From the NCBI GenBank assembly GCA_039027435.1, contig JBCCKF010000006.1, positions 1-64,000 of the forward strand: a stretch of DNA of 64,000 nucleotides. Reading direction: 5' to 3'. Source of the DNA: CALBPI01 sp039027435. GTDB lineage: Bacteria; Pseudomonadota; Gammaproteobacteria; Steroidobacterales; Woeseiaceae. Of this stretch, positions 1 to 7,910 are shown in pieces. Positions within the stretch are counted from its first letter, which is position 1. Every line of letters begins with the position of its first letter. Made by a program: the position numbers and the translations under genes. The notes below the pieces were generated by a model. The model had not been told where the DNA came from and searched no databases. It worked only from the letters and a program-made list of their open reading frames with translations.

Positions 1-486
1 CCGACTGAAGAGCAACTAGCGGCGATGCGGCGTGAGCGCAACCGACTTGGTTATTTCGACTTCGATGATGCAGAGCTACGCGGTTATACCGGTTACGATA
101 ACAAGACCATCCTAGCTCTAGCTCGAAATGGCGATGCTTATGCCGAATATTCGGTCGTATCTCAGATGCATTTATTCCCAGATGAAACGCGAAAAGAGAT
201 TGCACTGTCGTCCGCGAGGAACGGGAGGACGTTCGGTCTATTCTCTTACGGAAGTCAGGTGTTTATGTTTCTAGATCCTGATCCTATGGGCCCAGTGGGG
301 CTACCAGAAGCTACCGAGGATCGTCTGGTTGAGGGCTATGGAATGTTGCTCACTGCGATGCGTATGGGAGATCTTTTGCCAGTTGAAGAGGGGTCAAGCG
401 TACAGATCGCATTGTCAGAATTGACGGCAGATCAACTCAGCGCTGCTCGTGAGTACGCTGACGACTTGATCAGGCAAATCAATTAA
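1..486 (+). CDS. Sel1-like helical protein, 5' end probably outside window
   Basis: Function is not recognised. The reading frame is open from base 1 through the first ATG at 25, so the gene may begin upstream of the window; the ATG has no convincing ribosome-binding site. Residues about 25-75 (from the ATG) carry a pattern like Sel1/TPR repeats (ILALARNGDAYAEYSVVSQM, then SSARNGRTFGLFSYGSQVFM), that is, paired helices with small residues at repeat positions. No signal peptide or membrane segment is visible. It opens an AT-richer block of orphan genes. Sel1-like proteins are often adaptors, but that role here is only an inference. Confidence 0.6.
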   Translation, partial: PTEEQLAAMRRERNRLGYFDFDDAELRGYTGYDNKTILALARNGDAYAEYSVVSQMHLFPDETRKEIALSSARNGRTFGLFSYGSQVFMFLDPDPMGPVGLPEATEDRLVEGYGMLLTAMRMGDLLPVEEGSSVQIALSELTADQLSAAREYADDLIRQIN

Positions 487-526
487 ATCCACTCTCCAGA
501 ATCAAGAAATAGAAATTTCAGTCAGG

Positions 527-1294
527 CTATTCATTGGATAGATCTGATAGATCGATATCCTCGCGCACGATGTACATCCTGTGAATTCCTTCGCTCACAC
601 GTTCGACGGGAACAACCTGAATGAATGTCTCGTTCTCCGGCCAACCCGGTAAGAAACGCCTCAAGACTTCCGCCACTTTGCTGAAGTCGTTACCGTCGAA
701 GACATCAATGAAGCAAACATCTGCACTGCAGGTCACCTCAGCGTGCTCGAAACCGCCGAGATAAGCATTGTTGGAGAGGTGTTCGTTCAGGGCGCGCTCG
801 GTCTCAAGGGTACTTTGCTCATCGGTCAACCCCGCCAGAAAACGATCTTCCATATACCGCATGTAGACTTCTTTCTGGTGATAGCGGAAGGCGGCCAAGA
901 AGCGCGATTTATCAGAACCCGTATTTTTCCTGATAATCTCTTGAACGGTGGACAGTTCGTCAGCAGTCGCAGCTGAATCGTCCAAAAGGGCATCTATCTC
1001 GGATTCATTGAGAACTTTCTCATCGAGAGTTTCGAATTGCTCTGTACCGTCAATTAGTTGATTGTATACGTGTGTGTCTAGCTCGCTCGGCGGCAATGCC
1101 AACCAGACCGTTTCTTGAGTTCCTTGGGTGCTCTCCTGGGAGACGGTGGATTTGTTGGCGCTCGACCAGAGCCAGAATATCGCGACGAGCACGACCCCGA
1201 GAACGGCTGTTGCCCTGCCCACTAACTTTACCCGTCGTTCAATACTGATGTTGGCCTCACCCACAGTCGCTGGATAATTGCAGCTCAAGAACAC
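527..1294 (-). CDS. Single-pass membrane protein of unknown function
   Basis: Not recognised. Near the N-terminus a basic stretch (IERRVKLVGRA) is followed by one hydrophobic segment (TAVLGVVLVAIFWLW), after which a long acidic, mostly helical region of about 200 residues should lie in the periplasm. Two cysteines close together (VTCSADVCFIDVF) could form a disulfide there. The GTG at 1294 is the most distal start; a second GTG at about 1264 also lies before the membrane segment, and neither has a strong Shine-Dalgarno, so the start is uncertain. It is convergent with the gene on its left. Position-specific codon pattern supports a real gene. Confidence 0.6.
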   Translation of the reverse strand: MFLSCNYPATVGEANISIERRVKLVGRATAVLGVVLVAIFWLWSSANKSTVSQESTQGTQETVWLALPPSELDTHVYNQLIDGTEQFETLDEKVLNESEIDALLDDSAATADELSTVQEIIRKNTGSDKSRFLAAFRYHQKEVYMRYMEDRFLAGLTDEQSTLETERALNEHLSNNAYLGGFEHAEVTCSADVCFIDVFDGNDFSKVAEVLRRFLPGWPENETFIQVVPVERVSEGIHRMYIVREDIDLSDLSNE

Positions 1295-1548
1295 TGACAG
1301 AGTGATGGGCTATTGGTTCCTTCCGGTGTTGTTTAGTTCGACCACCAAAAACCTGAAAAAAATGCCGGAGACGCGCCGCTTAACTTTGGTCAACAACCGT
1401 CATCGTGGCCGAAGAGATGTGGGTGTCGTTTCCCGGCCAAGAGCGGCCGCTCAATTCCGCTGGGTGTACATTTGTAATTTACCCGATTTTAGTTGCGTAG
1501 ACTGGGGAGCTCGTCCACGCTTTAAGGACGGACGGGAGATGCGCCACT
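1295..1548. other. Intergenic region with no supported gene
   Basis: This 254-base stretch separates the divergent membrane protein and the 151-residue protein at 1549. The only long frame here translates to a basic, low-complexity product typical of noncoding sequence. It should hold two divergent promoters, but I cannot assign boxes with confidence. Confidence 0.4.
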
Positions 1549-2004
1549 ATGCAACTTGAGGATAGATCCAAGTATCGCAACTATCTGCGAACACCAGTTG
1601 AAACAGTCTTGAACATAGGCTGGCTTTCGAGCGAGCAAGACTATTCAAAGGGTCAGGTAGATAGTGCCATTATAGAGAAGTTTGCTCAGATCCTTGTGCA
1701 GGACGGCGCAATCGATGTCCACGTTAACTGGGAGAGGAGTTTCGATAAGTGTGCGTTATCTGGCAAAGAAAATGTCTTTGCCTCGCACGGAGGCAGGCGC
1801 GTCTGGCTTGGGGGATCAGAGGTTTGGTTGCCCGCCGCGTCAGGTTCAGAGTACTTTGCCTCGCCGTCTCTGGTGTATCACTATATGAAAAATCATCAGT
1901 ACCTTCCGCCGAGAGAGTTTCTGGATGCCATCGAGGCTTTCGATTTGACCGGAACATATAACGCGCAGAAGACCTACCTGCAATTGATCAAAGGCCACTT
2001 CTGA
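1549..2004 (+). CDS. Small cytosolic immunity-like protein
   Basis: Residues 4-27 (start DRSKYRNYLRTPVETVLNIG, then WLS) resemble a widespread group of about 130-150-residue uncharacterised proteins that open with a D-x-x-x-Y motif and LN(I/V)GWL and are frequently found beside polymorphic-toxin genes. The body contains small beta-rich motifs (HGGRRVWLGGSEVWLP) and a helical tail with YLPPREFLDAI. The ATG is preceded by GGGAG about ten bases upstream. No signal peptide or membrane segment is present. An immunity role is inferred from resemblance and from the neighbourhood of orphan genes; no toxin is visible in the window. Confidence 0.6.
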   Translation: MQLEDRSKYRNYLRTPVETVLNIGWLSSEQDYSKGQVDSAIIEKFAQILVQDGAIDVHVNWERSFDKCALSGKENVFASHGGRRVWLGGSEVWLPAASGSEYFASPSLVYHYMKNHQYLPPREFLDAIEAFDLTGTYNAQKTYLQLIKGHF

Positions 2005-2199
2005 AGATCTGGATCTGTTGTTAGCTTGGCGAGAGCTTCGTGATTGTGGGTTAACCCCCGTTTGCTTCCCCATCAAGTCGACAGCGCATAGGTAAAGTTT
2101 CGCGCGGTCAGAAAGAACTAGGTTTGGCCCGCGATAGCGTTAGGCACATCGCATTGCAGTTTGCCATACTTGGGACACTGGAACTGTTGACCCCACACC

Positions 2200-3069
2200 A
2201 TGCAACGTTTACGTGCAGACTGCTTGTTTTGGAAAGACGGAAAACCACTTCTCGACGGCGTGCCCTACAGTGGCGTTGCCTATGAAATCGATGAAGAAGT
2301 GTGCCGCGATATCCGCGCCTTCGAGGGTGGCGAGGAGATCCCATTCCTATCGTACGATTTGCTAGGACTTTCGGAAATCGCATCAATCTTTGAAGAGGAT
2401 GCGTTGGATGAGTTGATCTATCCGGAGCCTGTCTATTGTATGGATGGGAAGCAAATCAGCGGCGCTGTACTTTCGTTTGACGGACAGTATTGCTACCGAG
2501 AAGCAAGAATACTCGACGGCATGGTTTATGACTATGTCGGATATTTTGAGGACGGATCACTTGAAAGATACCGTTTCCTGCCAAGCACTGTGGTGTCTAG
2601 GGCTCAGTTTTATCAGGATGGTTTCCTTAAGACTTTTGATCTCTTTGAGCCTGGCACCACTTCGCTTAGGATTAGATGCGATTCAAAAGGAAAAATTACC
2701 AGTCTATCGATAGACGCTAACCTTCATGCACTATTGCTCCGACTCCCAGAGGTTTTTGTGCCTAACTTGCTCCGCGTCCAGGTTATTCGTAGCGAGGAAG
2801 ACCTATTTGGTTTCGAGTTTTCGAGTCGGGTCAGGCTTCATGGTCGAGGGATAGGGGAACGACTGGGCGTTTTCTTGGACGGACTGGTACAAAGTGAATA
2901 CCTTGAAATCTCGAATTGCTCACTATCGTCAGATACTCTACGAACGCTGATTTCGAGATTCCATGGGCAAGCGCTCGAGATCACTACAGACGGGTTGAGT
3001 CCATCCGAAGTCCGAGGGCTCGCAAGCTGCGACGTTGCTTATGAGCTTACGGTCAAAGCTGCGGATTAA
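2200..3069 (+). CDS. Orphan protein with MORN/YwqK-like opening
   Basis: The N-terminal stretch (LFWKDGKPLLDGVPYSGVAY) has the D-G-x-P-x-(S/T)-G-V-A-Y pattern seen at the start of MORN/YwqK-type antitoxin-like or immunity-like proteins; a second related repeat appears around residues 85-120 (MDGKQISGAVLSFDG, then YVGYFEDGSLERYRF). The rest matches nothing I recognise. No export signal. It is the second of several same-strand orphan genes with 100-200 base gaps, so it probably has its own promoter or is read weakly from upstream. Family membership is tentative; function unknown. Confidence 0.55.
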   Translation: MQRLRADCLFWKDGKPLLDGVPYSGVAYEIDEEVCRDIRAFEGGEEIPFLSYDLLGLSEIASIFEEDALDELIYPEPVYCMDGKQISGAVLSFDGQYCYREARILDGMVYDYVGYFEDGSLERYRFLPSTVVSRAQFYQDGFLKTFDLFEPGTTSLRIRCDSKGKITSLSIDANLHALLLRLPEVFVPNLLRVQVIRSEEDLFGFEFSSRVRLHGRGIGERLGVFLDGLVQSEYLEISNCSLSSDTLRTLISRFHGQALEITTDGLSPSEVRGLASCDVAYELTVKAAD

Positions 3070-3161
3070 ACCCACCTCGGCAACCCGATCAAACTATAGA
3101 TTCTTTCTTTCGGACGAAACAACGTAACCGTATACCGGGCAGTTTTGTAGAGGATAGTTCT

Positions 3162-3668
3162 TTGATTCTCGCAACGGACGTACACTACGTAGACTCAACG
3201 GGCTACGCTGCGGGCCTGTTGTTTGAGGCATGGTCTTCTTCTGAGGAACTTGGGCGTTACGAAGTAGTGTGCCACGACGTGGAACCCTACGAACCTGGCG
3301 CTTTCTACCGTCGAGAGCTTCCTTGCTTATTGAAACTCATTGAAAAGGTCGATCATGAAATCACTACAATCGTGATTGATGGACACGTGTATCTCGATGC
3401 TGCTAGTCGCCCTGGATTAGGCGCGGTCCTCTATAGGGCTATGAATCAGTCGATTGAAGTTGTGGGGGTTGCCAAGAGTCGATTCCACGGGATGCCGGAG
3501 TTACATGCAGTCATGCGTGGTCAAAGCGCCAAGCCGCTATATGTGACCACGACAGGGGATCTCAACGCGGCGATCGATGGCGTTTCTAAAATGGCCGGTT
3601 CTCACCGAATACCAACCCTTCTGAAGAGAGTTGATCAGAATTGCCGGAGCATGGTGAGAGACGCTTAG
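3162..3668 (+). CDS. Short endonuclease V-like protein
   Basis: Endonuclease V cleaves near deaminated bases (inosine) in nucleic acid. The family's landmarks are present in order: first acidic ligand D6 (ATDV), Y43 in YEPGAFYRRELP with acidic E52, D73 in VIDGH, GVAKSRF, PLYVTT and a C-terminal HRIPTLLKRVD block. D6/E52/D73 fit the D-E-D metal triad. At 168 residues it is shorter than classical Nfi (about 220), lacking the N-terminal helix before the first Asp. TTG at 3162 is the only usable start: the frame is open back to a stop at 3042 with no ATG/GTG, and AGAGGAT sits 6-7 bases upstream. It lies among immunity-like orphans, so a defence or toxin-related job is possible but unproven. Confidence 0.8.
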   Translation: MILATDVHYVDSTGYAAGLLFEAWSSSEELGRYEVVCHDVEPYEPGAFYRRELPCLLKLIEKVDHEITTIVIDGHVYLDAASRPGLGAVLYRAMNQSIEVVGVAKSRFHGMPELHAVMRGQSAKPLYVTTTGDLNAAIDGVSKMAGSHRIPTLLKRVDQNCRSMVRDA

Positions 3669-3770
3669 GCGAGCAAAAAAACTCGAGCCAGGTCGCACAC
3701 GAAGCATATGCGGGTCGGCAAGCGGAACTTCGGATAGTGTTTGCGGTGCAGAGTGCAGGAGGAAGTCGGA

Positions 3771-4712
3771 ATGGTGATGGGCCTCTTTAAAAGGAAGACT
3801 AAGAGCAAGGAACGAAGGAGCCCTACATTGAATACCGAATCAATGACCTCTGTGCAGCTCCTGAGGCGGCAGATGCTCTTGTGGACAGATGAACGTTTGG
3901 ATCAGCAACATCAAGTGTTCCTCCGAGGCGTTCGCGATGTGATCGATCAGAAGACTGATTGGCGAGAATCAGAAGTGGGTCCAAATCTCATCAGTGCGCA
4001 TTTCAATAAGAAGATTTGGGCTATAAAGCGCGCGTTCGAAGGCGCTAGTGCCGAGGCTTTTGGCAGTCAATTATCCGAAATGATCTCGCTATACAGATTG
4101 GGTGTTGAGTCTAGTGAGCGTTTTCTCAAGGCCACGGGGGATCGGCGACAGTATATTGGCTCTGTGATCGATGTCGCTGCTTACGGATTCGTGTGTCAAA
4201 TAGTGGGGCGAGAAGCCGATGCCGACTTTTTTCTAGACCTCTACAGCACAAATAAGGAAACCCGTATTTGCAGCGATAATGCGTTAGATCCGGAAATCGG
4301 ACTATTGATGGACTTGATGATAGCAATGAGACATCAAGGCATTTCTGCAGTCGATTCTTTGTCCGACAGTGACTTTGGAAGCTATTCTGAATTTGTTGAT
4401 CGACTGGCACGCAACGATATCGATGTCCCTTGGCTCGATGGTTTCCTTAGCGAGCGTGTCGAGCACGGAGCCTGGGTTCACCTCAAAGACGAAGGAGGCG
4501 AGAATTCATTGTTGTTCCATCGTCACATCTTCTCTGCTTTGTTTCCGGTTGAAGTGCTCGGCCCGTTGTCGATCTACGCATCCTTAACTGAAAAGTCTTA
4601 CGTAATAGCAGAACCATTCAGCCGCTATCTATTCGAGGGCCGTCCTTGGGCGAGCGCTAGGTCGGACGACTACACCGATATTGACGATTTCATATCTAAC
4701 CTTCCCGGGTGA
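3771..4712 (+). CDS. Hypothetical cytosolic helical protein
   Basis: Not recognised. I choose ATG 3771 (protein begins MVMGLFKRKTKSKERR) because AGGAGGAAG lies just upstream; a TTG 30 bases earlier is possible but less likely, and the ATG at 3777 is a further option. The protein is about 314 residues, with a strongly basic N-terminus, then mainly predicted helices (LLRRQMLLWTDERLDQQHQV; FGSQLSEMISLYRLGVESSE) and an acidic C-terminus. There is no membrane segment. It is the last gene of the AT-rich orphan island and is followed by a long hairpin. Confidence 0.6.
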   Translation: MVMGLFKRKTKSKERRSPTLNTESMTSVQLLRRQMLLWTDERLDQQHQVFLRGVRDVIDQKTDWRESEVGPNLISAHFNKKIWAIKRAFEGASAEAFGSQLSEMISLYRLGVESSERFLKATGDRRQYIGSVIDVAAYGFVCQIVGREADADFFLDLYSTNKETRICSDNALDPEIGLLMDLMIAMRHQGISAVDSLSDSDFGSYSEFVDRLARNDIDVPWLDGFLSERVEHGAWVHLKDEGGENSLLFHRHIFSALFPVEVLGPLSIYASLTEKSYVIAEPFSRYLFEGRPWASARSDDYTDIDDFISNLPG

Positions 4713-4743
4713 ATGGTTGATCGAGCGGTAATTTCCGTACCGA

Positions 4744-4798
4744 AGGTGCCAGGACTTAGGACGCAGTCCAGTGGAGACTCGTCCTAGACCTGGCGCCT
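4744..4798. repeat. Long imperfect inverted repeat (hairpin)
   Basis: Arms 4744-4763 and 4780-4798 pair along almost their full length, with one mismatch (A4754/A4788), one bulged base (4757) and a G-T pair; the inner bases 4765-4779 pair further (AGTCC with GGAGACT). No U-tract follows, so it is not a classic terminator. It begins 31 bases after the stop of the gene ending at 4712. It could be a structured 3' UTR, a terminator working with Rho, or a small repetitive element. Confidence 0.55.
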
Positions 4799-5037
4799 CT
4801 GCTTATGCATTGCCCACTTAGCAAGGAAGCTTACGGCCAAAGAGTACTTCCGATTTGACGGCTCTCTCCGTGAGCTGAGAACTATTTCGAGCGGCAGCAA
4901 TGGGTCAGTTGCAGCCGTTGAGTATATCTTGACCTTGACCGTCCTAGTTTCCGGTATCGTGTTGAGAGCGGCCATTGAGTTCGGCAATCCTTCCTGATCG
5001 AAAAATGGTGGAATCTCAATTTACGGGTCGACCTGCT
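4799..5037 (+). pseudogene. Possible gene remnant in an otherwise empty interval
   Basis: Within the 325-base gap 4713-5037 there is no complete gene. One + frame is open from 4788 to the TGA at 4995-4997 (69 codons) and reads like protein: a mixed segment with YFRFDGSLRELRTISSG, followed by a hydrophobic stretch (YILTLTVLVSGIVL). It has no in-frame ATG, GTG or TTG with a ribosome-binding site. It may be the 3' remnant of a membrane protein gene; chance is also possible. Confidence 0.25.
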
Positions 5038-5883
5038 TTAAACCAGCGACATCTGTTCGGGAAGTGGCCACGCTGGTAGCGGCGGCAAATCGACGAAGGC
5101 GCTGAGCTGCTGGTGAAACTCTCGTGCCAGTGGCGGGCAGTGCTGGTTGTTCGGACAATGGATCATCATCCAGGTCTCGATACCTGCTCCGAGGTATCCG
5201 GCGGTTTGGGCAACCCATTCGGTCATCCATGGACCATTGCTTTCCAGGTCTGGGTGTAGAACCAGACGAACGAACGCCCGTCCGCCCACCGTACCGGTGA
5301 GTATGGGCAGATCGGGCTTTTTGTGCAGCGCCGCGAGTACTTCGGGGTGTTCTCGATTGCCCTGATGGATCGGTTGGGCGTCAAGCGTGATTCGACAACT
5401 GTCTGTTCGCTCGAGTACCGGGAGCAGGAGCTCAGGATGTTCGAAGAACTTCGGGTGGCGAACCTCCAGCGCACATTCATGATGCTCAGATACGACGTTG
5501 AGCGTATGTTCGATTCGCTGTAGGTCTGGGGGACCAACGTTTGCCGGAAACTGAACCAAAAGCGGCCCGAGGTTTTGCGAGAGTGGATTCACCACGTCCA
5601 GAAATGTGCGTAATGCGCGCATGTCAGGCTTCGGCTCGTGTGTCACCAATTTGGGTAGCTTCAGGCAAAAACGGAAGTCTGTGCTTTCAACCGCATCACG
5701 CCATCGAGCGATCGTGTCTTCGTCCGGTGTGCGATAGAACGTAGTATTGCCTTCTACGGTATTGAAGACGGATGCATAGCTTGCCAGGCGACTGGGTTCA
5801 TCCACAAAATACCGATTCGACCATCCCGGGTAAGCCCAAGCGGGCAGACCAAGATAGAGCTTTGCGGGTTTGGTCAGAGACAT
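5038..5883 (-). CDS. DUF72 (YecE-like) TIM-barrel protein
   Basis: Belongs to the DUF72/YecE family, predicted TIM-barrel proteins of unknown biochemical role. Diagnostic motifs are the N-terminal YLGLPAWAYPGW, the VEGNTTFYRTPDEDTIARW segment, the CLKLPKLVTHE strand, and ALEVRHPKFF matching the family's E-x-R-H-P. Length 281 is in the normal range. No signal peptide is seen, so it should be cytosolic. It is divergent from greB, with a 50-base shared promoter region. Family assignment is firm; function is unknown. Confidence 0.85.
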   Translation of the reverse strand: MSLTKPAKLYLGLPAWAYPGWSNRYFVDEPSRLASYASVFNTVEGNTTFYRTPDEDTIARWRDAVESTDFRFCLKLPKLVTHEPKPDMRALRTFLDVVNPLSQNLGPLLVQFPANVGPPDLQRIEHTLNVVSEHHECALEVRHPKFFEHPELLLPVLERTDSCRITLDAQPIHQGNREHPEVLAALHKKPDLPILTGTVGGRAFVRLVLHPDLESNGPWMTEWVAQTAGYLGAGIETWMMIHCPNNQHCPPLAREFHQQLSAFVDLPPLPAWPLPEQMSLV

Positions 5884-5933
5884 CCTTCTAATTATACGGT
5901 TTCGGTTGCAGCCAATATCTGGGTAGTTGCGTT

Positions 5934-6428
5934 ATGGGACGATGGCGTCCACCGGCGCCGAAGTCGGCGCCCTACATCACACAGTCTGGGTTTGCGATGC
6001 TCGAACGCGAACTGGATGGGCTCTGGCTGCGTCGACGCGAGGTGGTGCAGGCATTGTCGGCTGCGGCGGCGGAAGGTGACCGGTCGGAAAACGCCGAGTA
6101 CATTTATCGCAAAAAGGAGCTCGGTGGCATTGATCGACGAATCCGCTACCTCCAAAAACGCATGCCGGACTTGAATATTGTCCAACCTAACGCTGGATCA
6201 GATCAGGTTTTCTTTGGCGCACGGGCGGAGCTAGAGGATGAGGATGGAAGTACTATGCGCGTTCGGGTTGTAGGCGCAGACGAGATCGATGCCGGGGCTG
6301 GGTTGATTAGTGTCGATTCGCCACTTGCCAAAGCGCTGCTTGGCAAACGAGCAGATGACGCCGTCACGGTGAACATCGACGGTGCTGCGCGCGAATTCGT
6401 GATTCTTTCGATTTGGTATGCCGAATGA
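5934..6428 (+). CDS. greB: Transcription elongation factor GreB
   Basis: GreB inserts a coiled coil into the RNA polymerase secondary channel and stimulates cleavage of backtracked transcripts. Residues 13-78 form the coiled-coil domain, with the acidic tip motif EGDRSENAEYIYRKKELGGI; the YIYRKKEL and DRRIRYLQKRM run is GreB-type rather than GreA-type. Residues 80-164 are the FKBP-like C-terminal domain. Length (164) is standard. The stop codon overlaps the start of the next gene (ATGA), so the histone-deacetylase-like gene is translationally coupled to it. Confidence 0.93.
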   Translation: MGRWRPPAPKSAPYITQSGFAMLERELDGLWLRRREVVQALSAAAAEGDRSENAEYIYRKKELGGIDRRIRYLQKRMPDLNIVQPNAGSDQVFFGARAELEDEDGSTMRVRVVGADEIDAGAGLISVDSPLAKALLGKRADDAVTVNIDGAAREFVILSIWYAE

Positions 6429-7354
6429 AGACTCACTTCGTGACTCATCCGGTGTTCGAGCAACACGAAGTCCCACGAGGACATCCGGAACACCCTGGCA
6501 GAATACGCAGCATCTGGGCTGCGATTCAGCCGTTGGTGAACGATGGCACCGTCGAACGAAAAGATGCACCTCGTGCGAAACGTGAGCAGCTTCTCGCGGT
6601 GCACACCGAAGACTACGTCGAACAGGTCTATCGAATGGCGCCGGTGGACACTCTCGTCGAACTGGACCACGAAACCACGATGGGACCACATTCGCTGGAA
6701 GCAGCCGAACGCGCAGCTGGGGCCGTATGTCTGGCCGTCGATGCCTTGGTCACAGGAGAGACACAGCGAGCGTTTTGCGCGGCCCGTCCGCCTGGGCATC
6801 ACGCGCGCTCGCATTCGGTTGCCGGATTCTGCATTTTCAACAATATCGCAGTCGGCGCTGCGCAGGCGCTTACGCATCCGGATGTCTCCCGTCTCGCGAT
6901 TGTCGATTTCGACGTGCATCACGGTGACGGGACAGAGGAAATTTTCCGTGAGCGATCCGATGTACTGATGTGTTCGACGTATCAGCATCCGCTGTATCCC
7001 GGCGTCAATTTGCCCTCGATACCTCAGAGCCAGGTCAACGTGCCGTTACCGGCGGGCGCTGACTCTGCGTCGTTTCGGCAAGCGGTGACAGAGTCGTGGT
7101 TGCCGGAACTCGACCGATTCGAGCCAGACCTTGTGATGATTTCCGCTGGATTCGACGCGCATCGTAACGACCCACTGGGTGGGCTTCAGCTGGATGCGGC
7201 GGATTTCGCCTGGGCGACGTCGCAAATGGTCGCAATCGCTGAGCGGTATGCTGGTGGACGTGTGCTTGCGGTGCTCGAAGGCGGGTATGACGTTTCAGCG
7301 TTAGCTGAATGTTCGTTGGCTGTTGTGGGCGCGCTGACCGATGGACTCAATTGA
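6425..7354 (+). CDS. Histone deacetylase family amidohydrolase
   Basis: Class II HDAC-like zinc amidohydrolase; bacterial members act on acetylated polyamines, acetoin-type substrates or proteins. With the ATG at 6425 (overlapping the greB stop) the protein has about 309 residues and begins MKTHFVTHPVFEQHEVPRGH. Catalytic features: tandem histidines in RPPGHHA (about H125/H126), metal ligands in VDFDVHHGDGTE (D163, H165) and SAGFDAHRNDP (D244). A more upstream TTG start is possible but less likely. The substrate cannot be told from sequence. No export signal. Confidence 0.9.
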   Translation: MKTHFVTHPVFEQHEVPRGHPEHPGRIRSIWAAIQPLVNDGTVERKDAPRAKREQLLAVHTEDYVEQVYRMAPVDTLVELDHETTMGPHSLEAAERAAGAVCLAVDALVTGETQRAFCAARPPGHHARSHSVAGFCIFNNIAVGAAQALTHPDVSRLAIVDFDVHHGDGTEEIFRERSDVLMCSTYQHPLYPGVNLPSIPQSQVNVPLPAGADSASFRQAVTESWLPELDRFEPDLVMISAGFDAHRNDPLGGLQLDAADFAWATSQMVAIAERYAGGRVLAVLEGGYDVSALAECSLAVVGALTDGLN

Positions 7355-7405
7355 CCACTCGTATACGATAGTGCAGGAACCGATGACGTGATTGATGAGA
7401 AAATA

Positions 7406-7900
7406 ATGAAAACCAAGATACTGGCACTCAGTTTTTTTCTGTATTGCTATTCCGCTCTGCAGCCAGCGTCTGCGGCCGACATGGTCGATGCGACAGATCC
7501 TGCGCAGATCCTTAACATCGCCAAGGGACACGGAAGCGCACGATTGTCCGAGGACCCTACTGGCGACCCGATGATCAAAGGTCGGATGGAGGGTTTGCAG
7601 TACTCGCTGTACTTCTACCTTTGCGAAGAAAACAAGAACTGTAAGGACATCCACTTCGTTGCTTACTGGACCGAAACGGATGTGACACTGCGCGATGTCA
7701 ATCGCTGGAATCAGGAGTATCGATTCGGCCAAGCCTACATCGACACCGATGGCGACCCCGTGCTGACCTACTTCGTAAACCTTAATGGCGGCGTTGCCTA
7801 TGAAAACCTCGACGACACCTTCGATTGGTGGAAAGTCATGATGACGTCGTTCGACGAGAACGTCATCAATGGCGTCGACGGGGAGTTTGGAGCGGACTAG
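7406..7900 (+). CDS. Exported YbjN-domain protein
   Basis: Predicted periplasmic protein with a YbjN (type III chaperone-like fold) domain. ATG 7406 begins a clean signal peptide (MKTKILALSFFLYCYSALQP, cut after ASAA); the earlier GTG at 7388 would only add residues before it. The mature part has the YbjN pattern of a glycine-rich strand start (MEGLQYSLYFYLC), paired cysteines (CEENKNC), AYWTETDVTLRDVNRWNQ and a final helix DDTFDWWKVMMTSF. Exported YbjN proteins are common next to housekeeping genes in proteobacteria and have no settled function. Confidence 0.75.
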   Translation: MKTKILALSFFLYCYSALQPASAADMVDATDPAQILNIAKGHGSARLSEDPTGDPMIKGRMEGLQYSLYFYLCEENKNCKDIHFVAYWTETDVTLRDVNRWNQEYRFGQAYIDTDGDPVLTYFVNLNGGVAYENLDDTFDWWKVMMTSFDENVINGVDGEFGAD

Positions 7901-7910
7901 GTCGTCTGGA

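Noticed and set aside
1278..1559. 93-codon + frame in the gap before the 151-residue gene
   Set aside because: Composition unlike protein, overlaps the start of the gene on the other strand, and no ribosome site.
2139..2145. GTTAGGC heptamer, like an integron attC core, in the orphan island
   Set aside because: No matching RYYYAAC partner or imperfect palindrome at attC distance; the hairpin at 4744 also lacks the GTT core, so an integron cassette array is not supported.
2055..2290. Open + frame reading a protein-like stretch before and into the gene at 2200
   Set aside because: No start codon, conflicts with the better frame at 2200, and no family match; possible remnant but unsupported.
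4784..4987. 67-codon minus-strand frame
   Set aside because: No ribosome site and no motif; overlaps the hairpin and a more protein-like + frame.
6203..6988. 261-codon open frame on the minus strand, opposite greB and the histone-deacetylase-like gene
   Set aside because: It lies entirely antisense to two well-identified genes, and its product is basic, Ser/Arg-rich and lacks any family pattern; a shadow of GC-rich codon use.
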